This document shows positions 52,806 to 63,916 of a DNA stretch of 64,000 nucleotides, one piece after another (positions within the stretch are counted from its first letter, which is position 1; every line of letters begins with the position of its first letter). The position numbers were made by a program, and so were the translations under genes. The notes beneath the pieces were generated by a model, which did no database searches, was not told where the DNA came from, and was given only the letters and a program-made list of their open reading frames with translations. The stretch lies in contig CAWCVN010000007.1 of the NCBI GenBank assembly GCA_963799045.1, positions 372,001-436,000 of the forward strand, in the 5' to 3' direction. Source of the stretch: DASRSS01 sp963799045. Lineage in GTDB: Bacteria > Actinomycetota > Actinomycetes > Mycobacteriales > Jatrophihabitantaceae.

Positions 52806-54431
52806 ATGCGTATTCGATCGTCGCGGTGGGTCGCCGTCATGGCGCTGGTGCTCGCGGCGGCGGTGACAGTGGTGCTGGTGCGTGTCCTCACGCACGACAA
52901 GCACGCCGAGCAGCAGGCGCCCTTGGCGACCGTCCACAGTGCCGAGACGATCCCGGCGGCCGGCGGCGCGCAGCTGTCCGCACAGCTGTACGCGCCGGCC
53001 AAGGGAGGCTCCCTTCCGCTGATCGTGATGCCGGGCAGCTGGGGCGAGGGGGCGAGCGAGTACGCCGCGGTCGCGACCGGGTTCGCCGCGCTCGGGTATC
53101 TCGTGCTCGCCTATGCACAGCGCGGCTTCGGCGGCTCGACCGGCGAGGCCGACTTCGCCGGTACGCCCACCCGCGACGACGTGAGCACAGTGATCGACTG
53201 GGCACACCTGCACGCCCACGCCACCACGAACCGCGTCGCGCTCGTCGGCGCCTCCTACGGCGCGGGCGTGGGCCTGCTCGCCGCCGAGCACGACCGGCGC
53301 ATCAAGGTCGTCGCCGCGCTCAGCGGCTGGGCCGATCTCGCACGGACGATCGCGCCGGGCAACACCCCGAACGAGGTTGCCTATCAGCTGCTGTTCACCA
53401 CCATGATCGCGAACACCCCGCTGAGCAGCAGCCTGCACACCCTGGTCACCGAGCTGGCGGCCAAGCGCCCGGCCGAGGCGATGAGCACGATCCGGACGAT
53501 GTCGCCGAGCCGTTCGCCCATGACCGGCGTCGCCGCGCTCAACGCCAACCACACCGCGGTCTTCCTCACCAGCACCTACGACGACTCGATCGCCCCGCCC
53601 GGTGACCTGATCGACTTCTACCGGGCGCTGACCGGGCCCAAGCGCATGGAGTTGGACGGCGGGGACCACGGCGCCAACATCCTGGCGGGCCTGAGCGGGC
53701 ACAAGACGCGGCTGTGGGTGGACATCGCCAAGTGGGTGGGTCAGTACCTCAACGGCGCGACGAGGTTGAACAACCGGGATCCCGTCCTGCTGCGCGACGC
53801 CGCCACCGGCGCCCTGCACGGCTACGCCGCGTGGCCCGGCGGCACGGGCGCCGCCCTGGAGCTCGGTGCGGCGAGCGGCACCTCGGCGACCGGCAGCCCG
53901 GCGACCGGCACCCTGAGCACGGCCTCACCCGCACGCGCCTGGAGCGCTTCCATCAGCGCGGGCATGCCGACCACGGCCGACGCCGGCCCGGAGCAGGTCA
54001 CCACCGGCAGGCCGTACCGAGCGCCGACGCTGGACATGGCCGGAGTGCCGCGCACCGCCGGCATGGTCTGGGAGGCGGCGGCGTCCGCGCAGCCGGTGCA
54101 GGTCACAGGCGTGCCCGGAGTCCACGTCGCGGTCCGCTCGAACGCGCCGGCTGCGTCGCTGTTCGCATACCTCTACGACGTCGACCCCACCGGTACGGGG
54201 CGCCTGATCACCTTCGGGACGAAGACGCTCACCGGTCCGGCGCTCACGCGGGGTGAACCGGCGGACATCACACTCGGCCCCATCTCGTGGACCGTGCCGA
54301 CCGGGCACCGGATCGCGCTGGTGATCGACTCCGTCGATGCGCGCTACCTCGGCCGGAGCGTCCCCGGGACGGCGATCACGCTGGCCAGCACCTCCACCGA
54401 CCCCGCCCGGCTGACGCTGCCGGTCGGCTAG
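52806..54431 (+). CDS. CocE/NonD-like serine hydrolase, membrane-anchored or secreted
   Basis: 541 residues. N-terminal TM segment or signal peptide (VAVMALVLAAAVTVVLVRVL). The alpha/beta-hydrolase domain has the oxyanion loop MPGSWGEGASEY, nucleophile GASYGAG near residue 153, acid in TSTYDDSIAPP near residue 258, and His in DGGDHGANI near residue 283. A C-terminal jelly-roll domain (about 400-540: VPGVHVAVRSNAPAASLFAYLYD, SWTVPTGHRIALVIDS) is that of the X-Pro dipeptidyl-peptidase/cocaine esterase group. Substrate unknown; acts outside the membrane. Confidence 0.83.
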   Translation: MRIRSSRWVAVMALVLAAAVTVVLVRVLTHDKHAEQQAPLATVHSAETIPAAGGAQLSAQLYAPAKGGSLPLIVMPGSWGEGASEYAAVATGFAALGYLVLAYAQRGFGGSTGEADFAGTPTRDDVSTVIDWAHLHAHATTNRVALVGASYGAGVGLLAAEHDRRIKVVAALSGWADLARTIAPGNTPNEVAYQLLFTTMIANTPLSSSLHTLVTELAAKRPAEAMSTIRTMSPSRSPMTGVAALNANHTAVFLTSTYDDSIAPPGDLIDFYRALTGPKRMELDGGDHGANILAGLSGHKTRLWVDIAKWVGQYLNGATRLNNRDPVLLRDAATGALHGYAAWPGGTGAALELGAASGTSATGSPATGTLSTASPARAWSASISAGMPTTADAGPEQVTTGRPYRAPTLDMAGVPRTAGMVWEAAASAQPVQVTGVPGVHVAVRSNAPAASLFAYLYDVDPTGTGRLITFGTKTLTGPALTRGEPADITLGPISWTVPTGHRIALVIDSVDARYLGRSVPGTAITLASTSTDPARLTLPVG

Positions 54432-54691
54432 CGGGTATGACCCGGCGGACGCGCCGGCGGAGACGTCGCGCCGTGCGCCACGGCCGCGAGCGTCGCCCGG
54501 TACCGGTCGGCGCCGAGTCGCCCGGCAAGCAGCGCCGCGGTGACCTGCCGCTCGAGTTCCTCGGCCCGGCCGGCCTCGTCAGGGCAGGCACGCGGTCCCG
54601 GGCCGTCGGCACGCCGCCAGCCGACCTCGAGCATGGCGACGACGGCCGCGAGCCCCACCACGCCACCGAGCGCGATCAGCACGAGCACCAT
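54428..54691 (-). CDS. Small single-TM hypothetical protein
   Basis: 87 residues: one N-terminal TM helix (VLVLIALGGVVGLAAVVAML), then a helix with EELERQVTAALLAGRLGADRYRATLAAVAHG, resembling a SHOCT-like short C-terminal motif. Convergent with the hydrolase gene (4-base overlap). No family named with confidence. Confidence 0.6.
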   Translation of the reverse strand: MVLVLIALGGVVGLAAVVAMLEVGWRRADGPGPRACPDEAGRAEELERQVTAALLAGRLGADRYRATLAAVAHGATSPPARPPGHTR

Positions 54692-54842
54692 GCGAGTCCT
54701 CCCCTGCGCACGCTACGCGGCCGGTAGCCGGGCGCAATGCGAACGGCTTCGTCCATCAGCCACGGCGTGGTCCGGCGCCGGGCGCGCGTTTGCCGCGCCG
54801 GACCGCGGGGTATCGCTCGGGCATGGATCAGGGACACGAATC

Positions 54843-55817
54843 ATGAAGATCGGATACTTCCTCTCTTGCGAGGAGTACAGCCCGGACGAACTCGTCGAGC
54901 AGGCCCGCGCCGCGCAAGAGGCCGGGTTCGATTCGCTGTGGATCTCCGACCATTTCCATCCCTGGAACGACGACCAGGGTGAGAGCCCGTTCGTGTGGTC
55001 GGTGATCGGCGCGGTCAGCCAGGTCTGCGACCTGCCCGTCACGACCGCAGTGACCTGCCCGACGGTGCGCATCCACCCGGCGATCGTCGCCCAGGCCGCC
55101 GCGACCAGCGCGGTGATGACCGGCGGCAAGTTCATGCTCGGCGTCGGCTCGGGTGAGGCGCTCAACGAGCACGTCACCGGCGCGCACTGGCCCGAGGCGA
55201 ACATGCGGCTGGAGATGCTCGAAGAGGCGGTCGACGTCATGCGCGAGCTGTGGAGCGGCGAGTACGTCAACCACCACGGCAAGCACTACACGGTCGAGAA
55301 CGCCCGCCTCTACACCCGCACGGATCAGCCGGTTCCCGTCTACGTCAGCGGTTTCGGGCCGAAGGCCGCCGCTGTGGCCGGTCGCATCGGCGACGGCTAT
55401 GTCACCACCTCGCCGGACAAGGACCTGATCGCGCAGTTCCGCGACGCCGGCGGTGCGGGCAAGCCGGTGACCGCGGGCTACAAGGTCTGCTGGGGCACCG
55501 ACGACGACGCGTGTATCGACGCGGCCCACCGCCTCTGGTCGAACAGCGGCCTACCCGGCGAACTGGCCCAGGTGCTGCCCAGCCCCGCACACTTCGAGCA
55601 GGCGCGATCGCTCGTCCGCCGCGAGTCCACCCGCGACTCGATCGCCTATGGAGCGGATGTCGACCGGCACGTCGACGCCTTCCGGCCGTTCCTCGACGCG
55701 GGAGTCGACGCCGTGCACATCTCGCAGATGGCCGGCAGCGAGCAAAAGACCAACGCCGCGGGCTTCTTCGAGTTCTACCGCGACGAGGTCCTGCCCCGGC
55801 TTCGCGAGCTGGCTTGA
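54843..55817 (+). CDS. F420-dependent LLM-class oxidoreductase (TIGR03557-like)
   Basis: 324 residues. Family text of the F420-G6PDH group: KIGYFLSCEEYSPDELVEQA, GFDSLWISDHFHPW near residue 33 (active-site His), TTAVTCPTVRIHPAIVAQAAAT near residue 62, and GVGSGEALNEHVTG near residue 103 for cofactor binding. VYVSGFGPKAAAVAGRIGDGYV near residue 165. In G6PDH the phosphate site uses Lys and Arg that I cannot place here, so a different alcohol or aldose substrate is likely. Monocistronic. Confidence 0.86.
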   Translation: MKIGYFLSCEEYSPDELVEQARAAQEAGFDSLWISDHFHPWNDDQGESPFVWSVIGAVSQVCDLPVTTAVTCPTVRIHPAIVAQAAATSAVMTGGKFMLGVGSGEALNEHVTGAHWPEANMRLEMLEEAVDVMRELWSGEYVNHHGKHYTVENARLYTRTDQPVPVYVSGFGPKAAAVAGRIGDGYVTTSPDKDLIAQFRDAGGAGKPVTAGYKVCWGTDDDACIDAAHRLWSNSGLPGELAQVLPSPAHFEQARSLVRRESTRDSIAYGADVDRHVDAFRPFLDAGVDAVHISQMAGSEQKTNAAGFFEFYRDEVLPRLRELA

Positions 55818-56077
55818 TGCGCCGAACACCCCAGCGGGACAGCGACGGTCCACGTCCACCGGCGGGTTTGCTCGGTACCGGTTCGGGGTACCTGCCTAGT
55901 GCGTACGGCTGCGCGACTGAAACCTAGACGCCGGCCGACGTTTCCGGGGATTGCCGCGACGGTGCCCGCCGCTGCCTGTGCCGGAAAGCGATCCCCGATC
56001 CGCCCTCGACCGACGAGGTGCGGCCCCGGTCGGCTACGCAGCCCGCTGCAGGGTTCGCCATGCCGGAAGGAGTTGCC

Positions 56078-58192
<2,115 letters not shown>

Positions 58193-58205
58193 CGAGGGGT
58201 AGCTC

Positions 58206-58763
58206 ATGAAACGCAAGACGTTCGGTGTCCTGCTCGCCGCCGCCGGCGCGGTGCTGGTCCTCGCGCTCGGCGCGGCGGGCGGATTCGCGATGTGGACCTA
58301 CGACATGACGCACTCGAACGTGCACGACGAGCTGGCGCGCGAGCAGCTGTACTTCCCGAACAAGGGCAGCAGTGCGCTGAACAACCCGCGAATCAAGGCG
58401 GGCATCGTGGAGTTCGAGGGCAAGCAGGTTCTGAACGGGCCGCAGGCCCGGGCATACGCGGACACGATCCTCGAGGCCCGCCTGTCGCAGCTGCCCTACC
58501 GTGGCGTGTACTCGCAGGCGCAGTCCGCCGAGGCGGCGAACCCGAACGACGCCACGTTGCAGCGCCAGACCGCGGAGATATTCCAGTTCTCGAACTTGCG
58601 CCAGTCGCTGCTCAATGACTACGCGATGTGGCGGCAGGGCGAGATCGCGTTCTGGGTCGGCATCACCGCGTTCTGCCTCGCGTTCTTCATGCTGGTATGT
58701 CTTGCCGCCGGCATCGTCATCGCCCGGCGCACGCCGTCACCGGCCGCCGTGCTCGACAAATAG
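58206..58763 (+). CDS. Two-TM membrane protein of unknown function
   Basis: 185 residues. TM1 near residue 10-32 (VLLAAAGAVLVLALGAAGGFAMW), an extracytoplasmic domain (ELAREQLYFPNKGSSALNNPRIKAGIVEFEGKQVLNGPQARAYAD), and TM2 near residue 145-170. YFP and QARAYADTI...L are conserved in related actinobacterial proteins I recall but cannot name. It probably forms an operon with the catalase gene (13-bp gap). Confidence 0.75.
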   Translation: MKRKTFGVLLAAAGAVLVLALGAAGGFAMWTYDMTHSNVHDELAREQLYFPNKGSSALNNPRIKAGIVEFEGKQVLNGPQARAYADTILEARLSQLPYRGVYSQAQSAEAANPNDATLQRQTAEIFQFSNLRQSLLNDYAMWRQGEIAFWVGITAFCLAFFMLVCLAAGIVIARRTPSPAAVLDK

Positions 58764-58868
58764 GCGCCGCCGTCCAGCGGCCAAGGTCCTGTGCGCGGGC
58801 GACCTTGTGCCCAAGCGGCGGTGATCATCGCGGTGATCGGGTGGAGGCTGGGAGAAGGTGACCGACCG

Positions 58869-59117
58869 ATGCCGAATGCCAGCCAGCCACCCGCGCCGGC
58901 GATGACCGGCGAGCTCGCGACGGTGGCTGATTCCATACGTCGCGAACTGAACTTCAGTGACCGCAGGCGTGAACGCGAGGCGATCGCAAACGTGGCCCGC
59001 GGCATCTGCGATGCGCTCGCGCTCGATTCGCAGTTCTACGTCTGCTGTGGGCTCGACCCGCTCGGCTATGCACCCAGGCGAGTCGGCTATGCACCCAGGC
59101 GAGCGGGCGGGAAGTGA
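58869..59117 (+). CDS. Small hypothetical protein ending in a tandem repeat
   Basis: 82 residues. Helical middle (ELATVADSIRRELNFSDRRREREAIANVARGICDALAL) and C-terminus made of two GYAPRR units from the repeat at 59062-59103. Two adjacent Cys (VCCG). No family recognised. The GGGAGAAGG upstream is a fair ribosome site. Confidence 0.5.
   Translation: MPNASQPPAPAMTGELATVADSIRRELNFSDRRREREAIANVARGICDALALDSQFYVCCGLDPLGYAPRRVGYAPRRAGGK
59062..59103. repeat. 21-bp tandem duplication
   Basis: Two exact copies of a 21-bp unit (59062-59082 and 59083-59103), in frame within the small hypothetical gene, adding seven residues. Probably a slipped-replication product. Confidence 0.9.
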
Positions 59118-59180
59118 CTGCTTTCCCGGTCCACTACGCTGGTGACGCCGGAGTTCTCGCGGGAGTTCCCCGACCACTCC

Positions 59181-59253
59181 GCCCTCGTAGCTCAGGGGAT
59201 AGAGCGCCGGACTCCTAAGCCGGGCGTCGCAGGTTCGAATCCTGCCGGGGGCA
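59181..59253 (+). tRNA. tRNA-Arg (anticodon CCT)
   Basis: Complete cloverleaf. The acceptor GCCCTCG pairs with CGGGGGC (one U-G pair). Anticodon arm GCCGG-ACTCCTAAG-CCGGG with loop CTCCTAA, giving anticodon CCT for Arg AGG. T loop GGTTCGAATCC; A73 discriminator; CCA not encoded. Confidence 0.94.
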
Positions 59254-59270
59254 CTGTGCCGGTGTGTGCC

Positions 59271-59357
59271 TTCGGCTGATGCTTGACGTTTCTGCTCCGG
59301 CTGATGGGCGACGGCGTTCCGGTTGACGCTTGACACCGGTTCCGGTCGATCCTTGAC
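59271..59357. repeat. Four degenerate direct repeats, probable IS end
   Basis: Units of about 17 bp at 59271, 59296, 59318 and 59341, consensus TCCGG(C/T)TGATNCTTGAC, spaced 22-25 bp. They immediately precede the IS481 transposase remnant and so are probably transposase-binding repeats at an IS end. They lie just downstream of the tRNA-Arg gene. Confidence 0.6.
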
Positions 59358-59378
59358 ACCCCCGTCGAGAGCGCTTCG

Positions 59379-59498
59379 GTGGCGGAACGGCGGTATCAGG
59401 CCGTTCTTGCGATGATCGCAGATGGCTTGTCAGTGAAGCTGGGCGGCGCAGAAAGTGCGCGCCACTGTTCATGCGCGCGTCATCGTGGCCGAAGCTAG
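59379..59498 (+). pseudogene. IS481-type transposase remnant
   Basis: The frame VAERRYQAVLAMIADGLSV matches the usual N-terminus of IS481-family transposases (RY-AVLxxxxDGxSV). After Val at about 59437 the sequence diverges and stops at 59496. The rest of the transposase is missing. The 343-bp gap between tRNA-Arg and the cyclase gene holds only this debris and the repeats. Confidence 0.55.
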
Positions 59499-59595
59499 AG
59501 GGAATAGTGGTGGTTTCATCGACGCCATGGGGGCGGCGCGACGTGACGACCTACTGCTCTGATGACGTGACGGACGAAGGCAAAATCGGAGAGTC

Positions 59596-60609
59596 GTGCT
59601 GACCAAACCGGAGATCGGCGCAGCCAGGCCCCTGCGGCTGGCACCCGGTGCACGACGGCCCGCAAGTGCGCCATTGCGCTACGCGCTCAGCGCGCGATCG
59701 ACCGCAGCCACCGCCGTCGGGCTGCTCTACGGCTTCGGTGGAATCGCCTGCCTGCTCGGCGCCGAGTTCCCGATGAGTCCCCAGATAGCGATCGGGCTTT
59801 CCCGGTGCCTCGGGATCTTGACGCTGGCTGTCGCCACGCCACTGCTCGTCCTGCGACGGCAGCTCAATCCGGCGACGCTCAATTCGGCGTTGGCCGCGGC
59901 CACCGTCTTGGTCAGCATCCTGGTGGCCTCCACGGGATCAGCGGTCGGAGTCGTCCTGCCCGGCGTGTTCTACATGTGCATCGCGCTGACAGCTGCCTAC
60001 TTCCTCCCGACGCCGCAGGCCCGCGCACAGGCAGTCCTGGCCGCATCCGGCTTCTCCGCCGGGGTTCTGGCCAGCGGGGTGCACAACCTGCTCGTGCCGT
60101 GGCTCGTGGTCACGACCGCGGTGCTAGCCGCGGCAGAGCTGCTGCACCACCTCGTCGCGCAACTCCGCCGGCAAGCCGCCCTCGACCCGCTGACCGGGCT
60201 CGCCAACCGCGCCTACTTCCATCTCGCCGCAGAACGCGAACTCGCGCTTGCCTGTCGTGGCCGATCGCCGTTCAGCGTTGCCCTGCTCGACCTCGACGGC
60301 TTCAAGGCCGTCAACGACACCTACGGGCACGCCGCCGGCGACGAGCTTCTCGGTGATCTAGCCAGCGCCTGGCCGGCTCAGCTCCGACGCGCCGACCTGC
60401 TCGCCCGCTACGGCGGTGACGAGTTCGCGCTGATCATGCCCGACACGGGACCGGACGAAGCCGCAGAGGTCATCGAACGGCTCCGCGCGGCGCACAACGC
60501 GCAATGGTCCGTCGGCGTCGTCACCTGGGACGACGAGACCGAGTTGAACCAACTCCTACAACGGGCGGACCAGGAGCTCTATCGCGCCAAGAACATCCGC
60601 GCACGCTGA
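59596..60609 (+). CDS. Membrane diguanylate cyclase (GGDEF)
   Basis: 337 residues from a GTG preceded by GGAGAG. Six or so TM helices (residues about 40-185), then a GGDEF domain with DPLTGLANRAYFH near residue 198, DLDGFKAVNDTYGHAAGD near residue 233, and the active GGDEF at residue 275. The inhibitory I-site RRAD lies five residues before it. It should make cyclic di-GMP and be product-inhibited. No EAL domain. The signal sensed by the TM part is unknown. Confidence 0.92.
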   Translation: MLTKPEIGAARPLRLAPGARRPASAPLRYALSARSTAATAVGLLYGFGGIACLLGAEFPMSPQIAIGLSRCLGILTLAVATPLLVLRRQLNPATLNSALAAATVLVSILVASTGSAVGVVLPGVFYMCIALTAAYFLPTPQARAQAVLAASGFSAGVLASGVHNLLVPWLVVTTAVLAAAELLHHLVAQLRRQAALDPLTGLANRAYFHLAAERELALACRGRSPFSVALLDLDGFKAVNDTYGHAAGDELLGDLASAWPAQLRRADLLARYGGDEFALIMPDTGPDEAAEVIERLRAAHNAQWSVGVVTWDDETELNQLLQRADQELYRAKNIRAR

Positions 60610-60695
60610 CGCCGCGCACGCCTACGCCGCCACGCCGGCGCCTCCCACAGGAGGGCCTGCTCAACCGTTCGTCGCGGATTGGGAAGCATGGACCC

Positions 60696-61922
60696 GTGCA
60701 GACTCGCAACCGTCGAACACTCTCCCGCCGCGCAGCGTTCGCCGCCGTCGCCTACGCGTTCGGCGTCACGATGCTCAGCACGACGCTGCCCACGCCCCTC
60801 TATCCGCTCTACCGCCGCGAACTCGGATTCTCCGAGCTTGTCGTCACAATCGTCTTCGCGGCCTACGCCGCTGGCGTGATCATCGCGCTGCTTGCCTTCG
60901 GCAACGCCTCGGACGTCGTCGGCAGGCGGCGAGTGCTGTTCTCGGCGCTGCTCCTCGCCGAACTCAGCGCCGCGGTGTTCCTCGCCGAACAGAACCTCGC
61001 GATGCTGCTCGTCGGGCGGGTGTTGTCCGGCCTCGCGGCCGGACTGGTCACCGGCACCGGCACCGTCGCCCTGGTCGAGCTCCAACCGCGCGAGGCCCGC
61101 GGCAGGGGCAGCCTGGTCGCCACCGTAGTGAACATGGGCGGCCTCGGCCTCGGCCCGTTCGTCGCGGGCCTGATCGCCGAGTTCGGTGCCGTCCCGCTCC
61201 GGCTCACCTATGTGATCGACATCGTGCTGCTCGTCCCCGCGCTGGCAGGCGTGCTGCTGGCTCCCGAGACCGTCACCGAACCGGCGCCGCTGCAGCGTCC
61301 GTCGTTGCGGGTACCGGCCGAGGTCCGTGGCGTCTTCACGCAGGCGGCGCTGGCCGGGTTCGCGGGTTTCGTCGTTCTCGGGACGTTCACCGGTGTCAGC
61401 CCGGCGGCGTTGGGCCAGGTGATGGGGGTGCACAACCTGTTCGTCGTCGGGCTGGTGGTGTTCGCCGTCTTCGCCGCTTCCACCGGCGGCCAGCTGGCTT
61501 CGTCCAGGGCCCGCACCCGGGTCGCGCTGCCGCTGGGTGCCGCCGTGCTCTGCGCCGGTGCGCTGCTGATCGCTCTCGCGCTGTGGCAGCACTCGCTCGC
61601 CCTGCTCGTGGTCGGCGGGATCGTCGCCGGTTTCGGCCAGGGCTTGGGCTTCCGCGCGGGTATCGCTGCAGTGACGTCGGCGGCACCGCCCGAGCAACGC
61701 GGCGCGGTGACGTCGATGCTGTTCCTGGTCGTGTACGTGGGCATCTCGCTTCCGGTGGTCGGGATCGGGCTCGGCATCCGCGCCTCGAGCGTGCAGACCG
61801 CCGGCGTAGGCGCCGCGTTGGCCGTGGCCGGCCTCGAGGCGATCGCCGGGCTGAGCCTGATCCTGCGGCCGGTCGCCGAGCAGCCCGAGCGCCGCGAAGC
61901 CAGCGTCCGGCAACCGGCCTGA
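60696..61922 (+). CDS. MFS transporter
   Basis: 408 residues from the GTG at 60696. Twelve TM helices. The TM2-3 loop motif reads GNASDVVGRRRVLFSAL near residue 68, a variant of the MFS signature GxxxDRxGRR. The N-terminus ASTTLPTPLYPLYRRELGFS-like text (here TMLSTTLPTPLYPLYRRELG) is common in drug- and sugar-efflux MFS proteins. No adjacent regulator, so the substrate is open. Confidence 0.85.
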   Translation: MQTRNRRTLSRRAAFAAVAYAFGVTMLSTTLPTPLYPLYRRELGFSELVVTIVFAAYAAGVIIALLAFGNASDVVGRRRVLFSALLLAELSAAVFLAEQNLAMLLVGRVLSGLAAGLVTGTGTVALVELQPREARGRGSLVATVVNMGGLGLGPFVAGLIAEFGAVPLRLTYVIDIVLLVPALAGVLLAPETVTEPAPLQRPSLRVPAEVRGVFTQAALAGFAGFVVLGTFTGVSPAALGQVMGVHNLFVVGLVVFAVFAASTGGQLASSRARTRVALPLGAAVLCAGALLIALALWQHSLALLVVGGIVAGFGQGLGFRAGIAAVTSAAPPEQRGAVTSMLFLVVYVGISLPVVGIGLGIRASSVQTAGVGAALAVAGLEAIAGLSLILRPVAEQPERREASVRQPA

Positions 61923-61943
61923 CCCGGTTCGACCCGCGGCGCG

Positions 61944-62228
61944 TTACGGCGCGGACCCGAGAGCGGCGAGGCGCTGTTGCACGGCCGCGGCGGCGTACCA
62001 ACTGCCGTTGATCTGGCATTCGGGCAGCACCAGGCGCAGCCGCAGGGTCTCGACCTCGTCGGGCTCCGCCTCGTCGTACTCGACGCGCAGCTTGGTCAAG
62101 GACGTGAACGCGGCGAGGTCCGTAAGCGCGATCCGCGTGCAGTTGTACAGCGCCAGGCTGTGCAGCTCGGGAACCGAGGCGGCGGTGCGCACGGTCCCTT
62201 CGGCGGCCAGCGGTGTTTCCAGCGCTAG
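61944..62228 (-). pseudogene. 3' part of a leucine-rich-repeat gene split by IS1380
   Basis: C-terminal part of a leucine-rich-repeat protein: LALETPLAAEGTVRTAASVP, LHSLALYNCTRIALTDLAAF, and LTKLRVEYDEAEPDE. The reading frame runs through the IS junction: joined over one CTAG copy to 63917-64000 it reads LARLRSLALETPL without a break. The stop is at 61944. Convergent with the MFS gene. The function of the intact protein is unknown; LRR proteins of this type are cytoplasmic in many actinobacteria. Confidence 0.8.
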
Positions 62229-63916
62229 CCCGGATCTTTCATGGGGCCGCCGACGTTGATCGTCTCGACGTTGTTGTCGAGCGTTGCCGGGGATTGTGCC
62301 GTGGGGGCGTGACAGTTGGCCCGAGGTCGCTCGGTGTCGCCGGTTCCACTGGCCGGTCGTGCGTGCTTGTCGGGACGTTGGGGCGGGTGCTCAGCCGGGT
62401 GCGGGCAGTGCCTGCAGGGTGGTGATCATCTGTGTGAGTAGGTCGGCCCAGGGCGCGTGCGTCGATAGGTGCAGCCGGCGGCCGCGGGCGTGCTCGGCGA
62501 GGCGGCCGGCGATGCTGAACAGCCGTAGCCGTAGGCGTTTGGGTTCCCAGCGGCGAGCGGGGTGTTCGTGCTGACCGCTGAGGGTGAGCAGTTGCAGCCA
62601 GGCGGTGAGCTCGACGGCGAGCGCGACGATGGCGCACCAGATCTGGTTCTGGGTGAACTCGTGCAGCGGCAGGTTGCGCAGCCCGGTGTCTTTGGCGACC
62701 CGGATGCGGTCCTCGCAGCGCGCTCGGCGGCGGTGGCGCAGTTCGAGATCGGCGAGCTGGCCGCGGATGGTGTTGGTCGCGAACGCGGTGACCCGCATGC
62801 CGTCGGCGTCGGTGATGCGCAGCTGCGCGCCGGGATGGGGTCGTTCCTTGCGCACGATCACCCGCATCCCGACCGGCCACGGATTCGGGCCCGACTGCAG
62901 GTTCAGCAGGCCGGTGACGTCGGCGACCCAGGCGCCTTCGCGGACCTGCCCGTCACCGTCGTAGGCGGGGGTCCAGCCATCCTTGGGCATCGTCGCCAGG
63001 CTGGCCGCGAAGGTGTCGGGCAGGGTGAACCCGACCGAGTAGGACAATCGTTGCGACACCAGCCAGTTCACGAAGTCGTGGGTGCCGCCGGCACCGTCGG
63101 TGCGGATCAGCACCTTGCGTCCGGGCCGGGTCCCGGGTCGGTGGCCGGGCAACTGCGCCAGCGCAGCCTTGACCACGGCGATGTGATCGGCGGCGGTGTT
63201 CGAGCCGGCGTTTCCTTTGCGCAGTAGGCAATGCAGCGGTTCACCGGTGCCGGCCTGGCCGTGATCGACGAACGCCCAGAGCGGGTGGAAACCGAACCCG
63301 CGCTTGAACGTCGGCGCCGCCAGCTCCTTCTCCGAGTGGGCGGTGACCAGCGTGGCATCCAGATCGACGATCAACGGCCGGTCAGCGCTGGCATCGTGAT
63401 CCGGCGCATGCGCCCCGGCCAGCTTCCAGGCCCTCGCCCGTGTCGCGGCGCGAGCGGAGCCGATCGCCTTCAACGCTTGCGGCGCATCCGCTGCGAGTGC
63501 GTCGATCGTGCGTGAGACCGTCGGGTCCGAGGCCACCTGCCCGAACACGGCTGGCTCCGCGCGCAACAGCGCCACGTCGGCCAGACAGTCGCCACCGAGA
63601 GCGAGGGTGAGCGCCAGGTCGGTGATCACCTTGCCCGGATCGTGGATCGCCATCGGCTTGCGCCACGGCGACAGCGCCGCCGACAGCGCTCGATCCAGAC
63701 CCGCCGCGCGGGCCGCCTCGACCAGCAACACCCCGCCGGCCTGGGAGACGACCGACGTCCCGTCCGTGTCGGCCTGGACACACGGATACAGCCCGATATT
63801 CTTCACCTTGAAGGTGCTCCTTGCTTGAGCCGGACAGAGACTTCGACATCCCTGATCCTGCTGGGCTCGGAGCACTTTTCAGTTCATCGCCGCGCCGTCA
63901 CCGTGAAAGCACCGGG
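62229..63916. mobile_element. IS1380-family element with CTAG target duplication
   Basis: Inverted repeats 62229-62244 (CCCGGATCTTTCATGG) and 63901-63916 (CCGTGAAAGCACCGGG), 13 of 16 matching, enclose one transposase gene. CTAG flanks both ends (62225-62228 and 63917-63920) as the target duplication. The element has cut a leucine-rich-repeat gene, and both ends are clean, so the insertion is recent. Confidence 0.88.
62391..63806 (-). CDS. IS1380-family transposase
   Basis: 471 residues from the GTG at 63806 (VKNIGLYPCVQADTDGTSVVSQAGGVLL, the family N-terminus). The DDE core includes PLIVDLDATLVTAHSEKE near residue 170, VLIRTDGAGGTHDFVNWL near residue 250, and CEDRIRVAKDTGLRNLP near residue 390 (E). 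It is intact and, with intact IRs, possibly active. Confidence 0.92.
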   Translation of the reverse strand: MKNIGLYPCVQADTDGTSVVSQAGGVLLVEAARAAGLDRALSAALSPWRKPMAIHDPGKVITDLALTLALGGDCLADVALLRAEPAVFGQVASDPTVSRTIDALAADAPQALKAIGSARAATRARAWKLAGAHAPDHDASADRPLIVDLDATLVTAHSEKELAAPTFKRGFGFHPLWAFVDHGQAGTGEPLHCLLRKGNAGSNTAADHIAVVKAALAQLPGHRPGTRPGRKVLIRTDGAGGTHDFVNWLVSQRLSYSVGFTLPDTFAASLATMPKDGWTPAYDGDGQVREGAWVADVTGLLNLQSGPNPWPVGMRVIVRKERPHPGAQLRITDADGMRVTAFATNTIRGQLADLELRHRRRARCEDRIRVAKDTGLRNLPLHEFTQNQIWCAIVALAVELTAWLQLLTLSGQHEHPARRWEPKRLRLRLFSIAGRLAEHARGRRLHLSTHAPWADLLTQMITTLQALPAPG

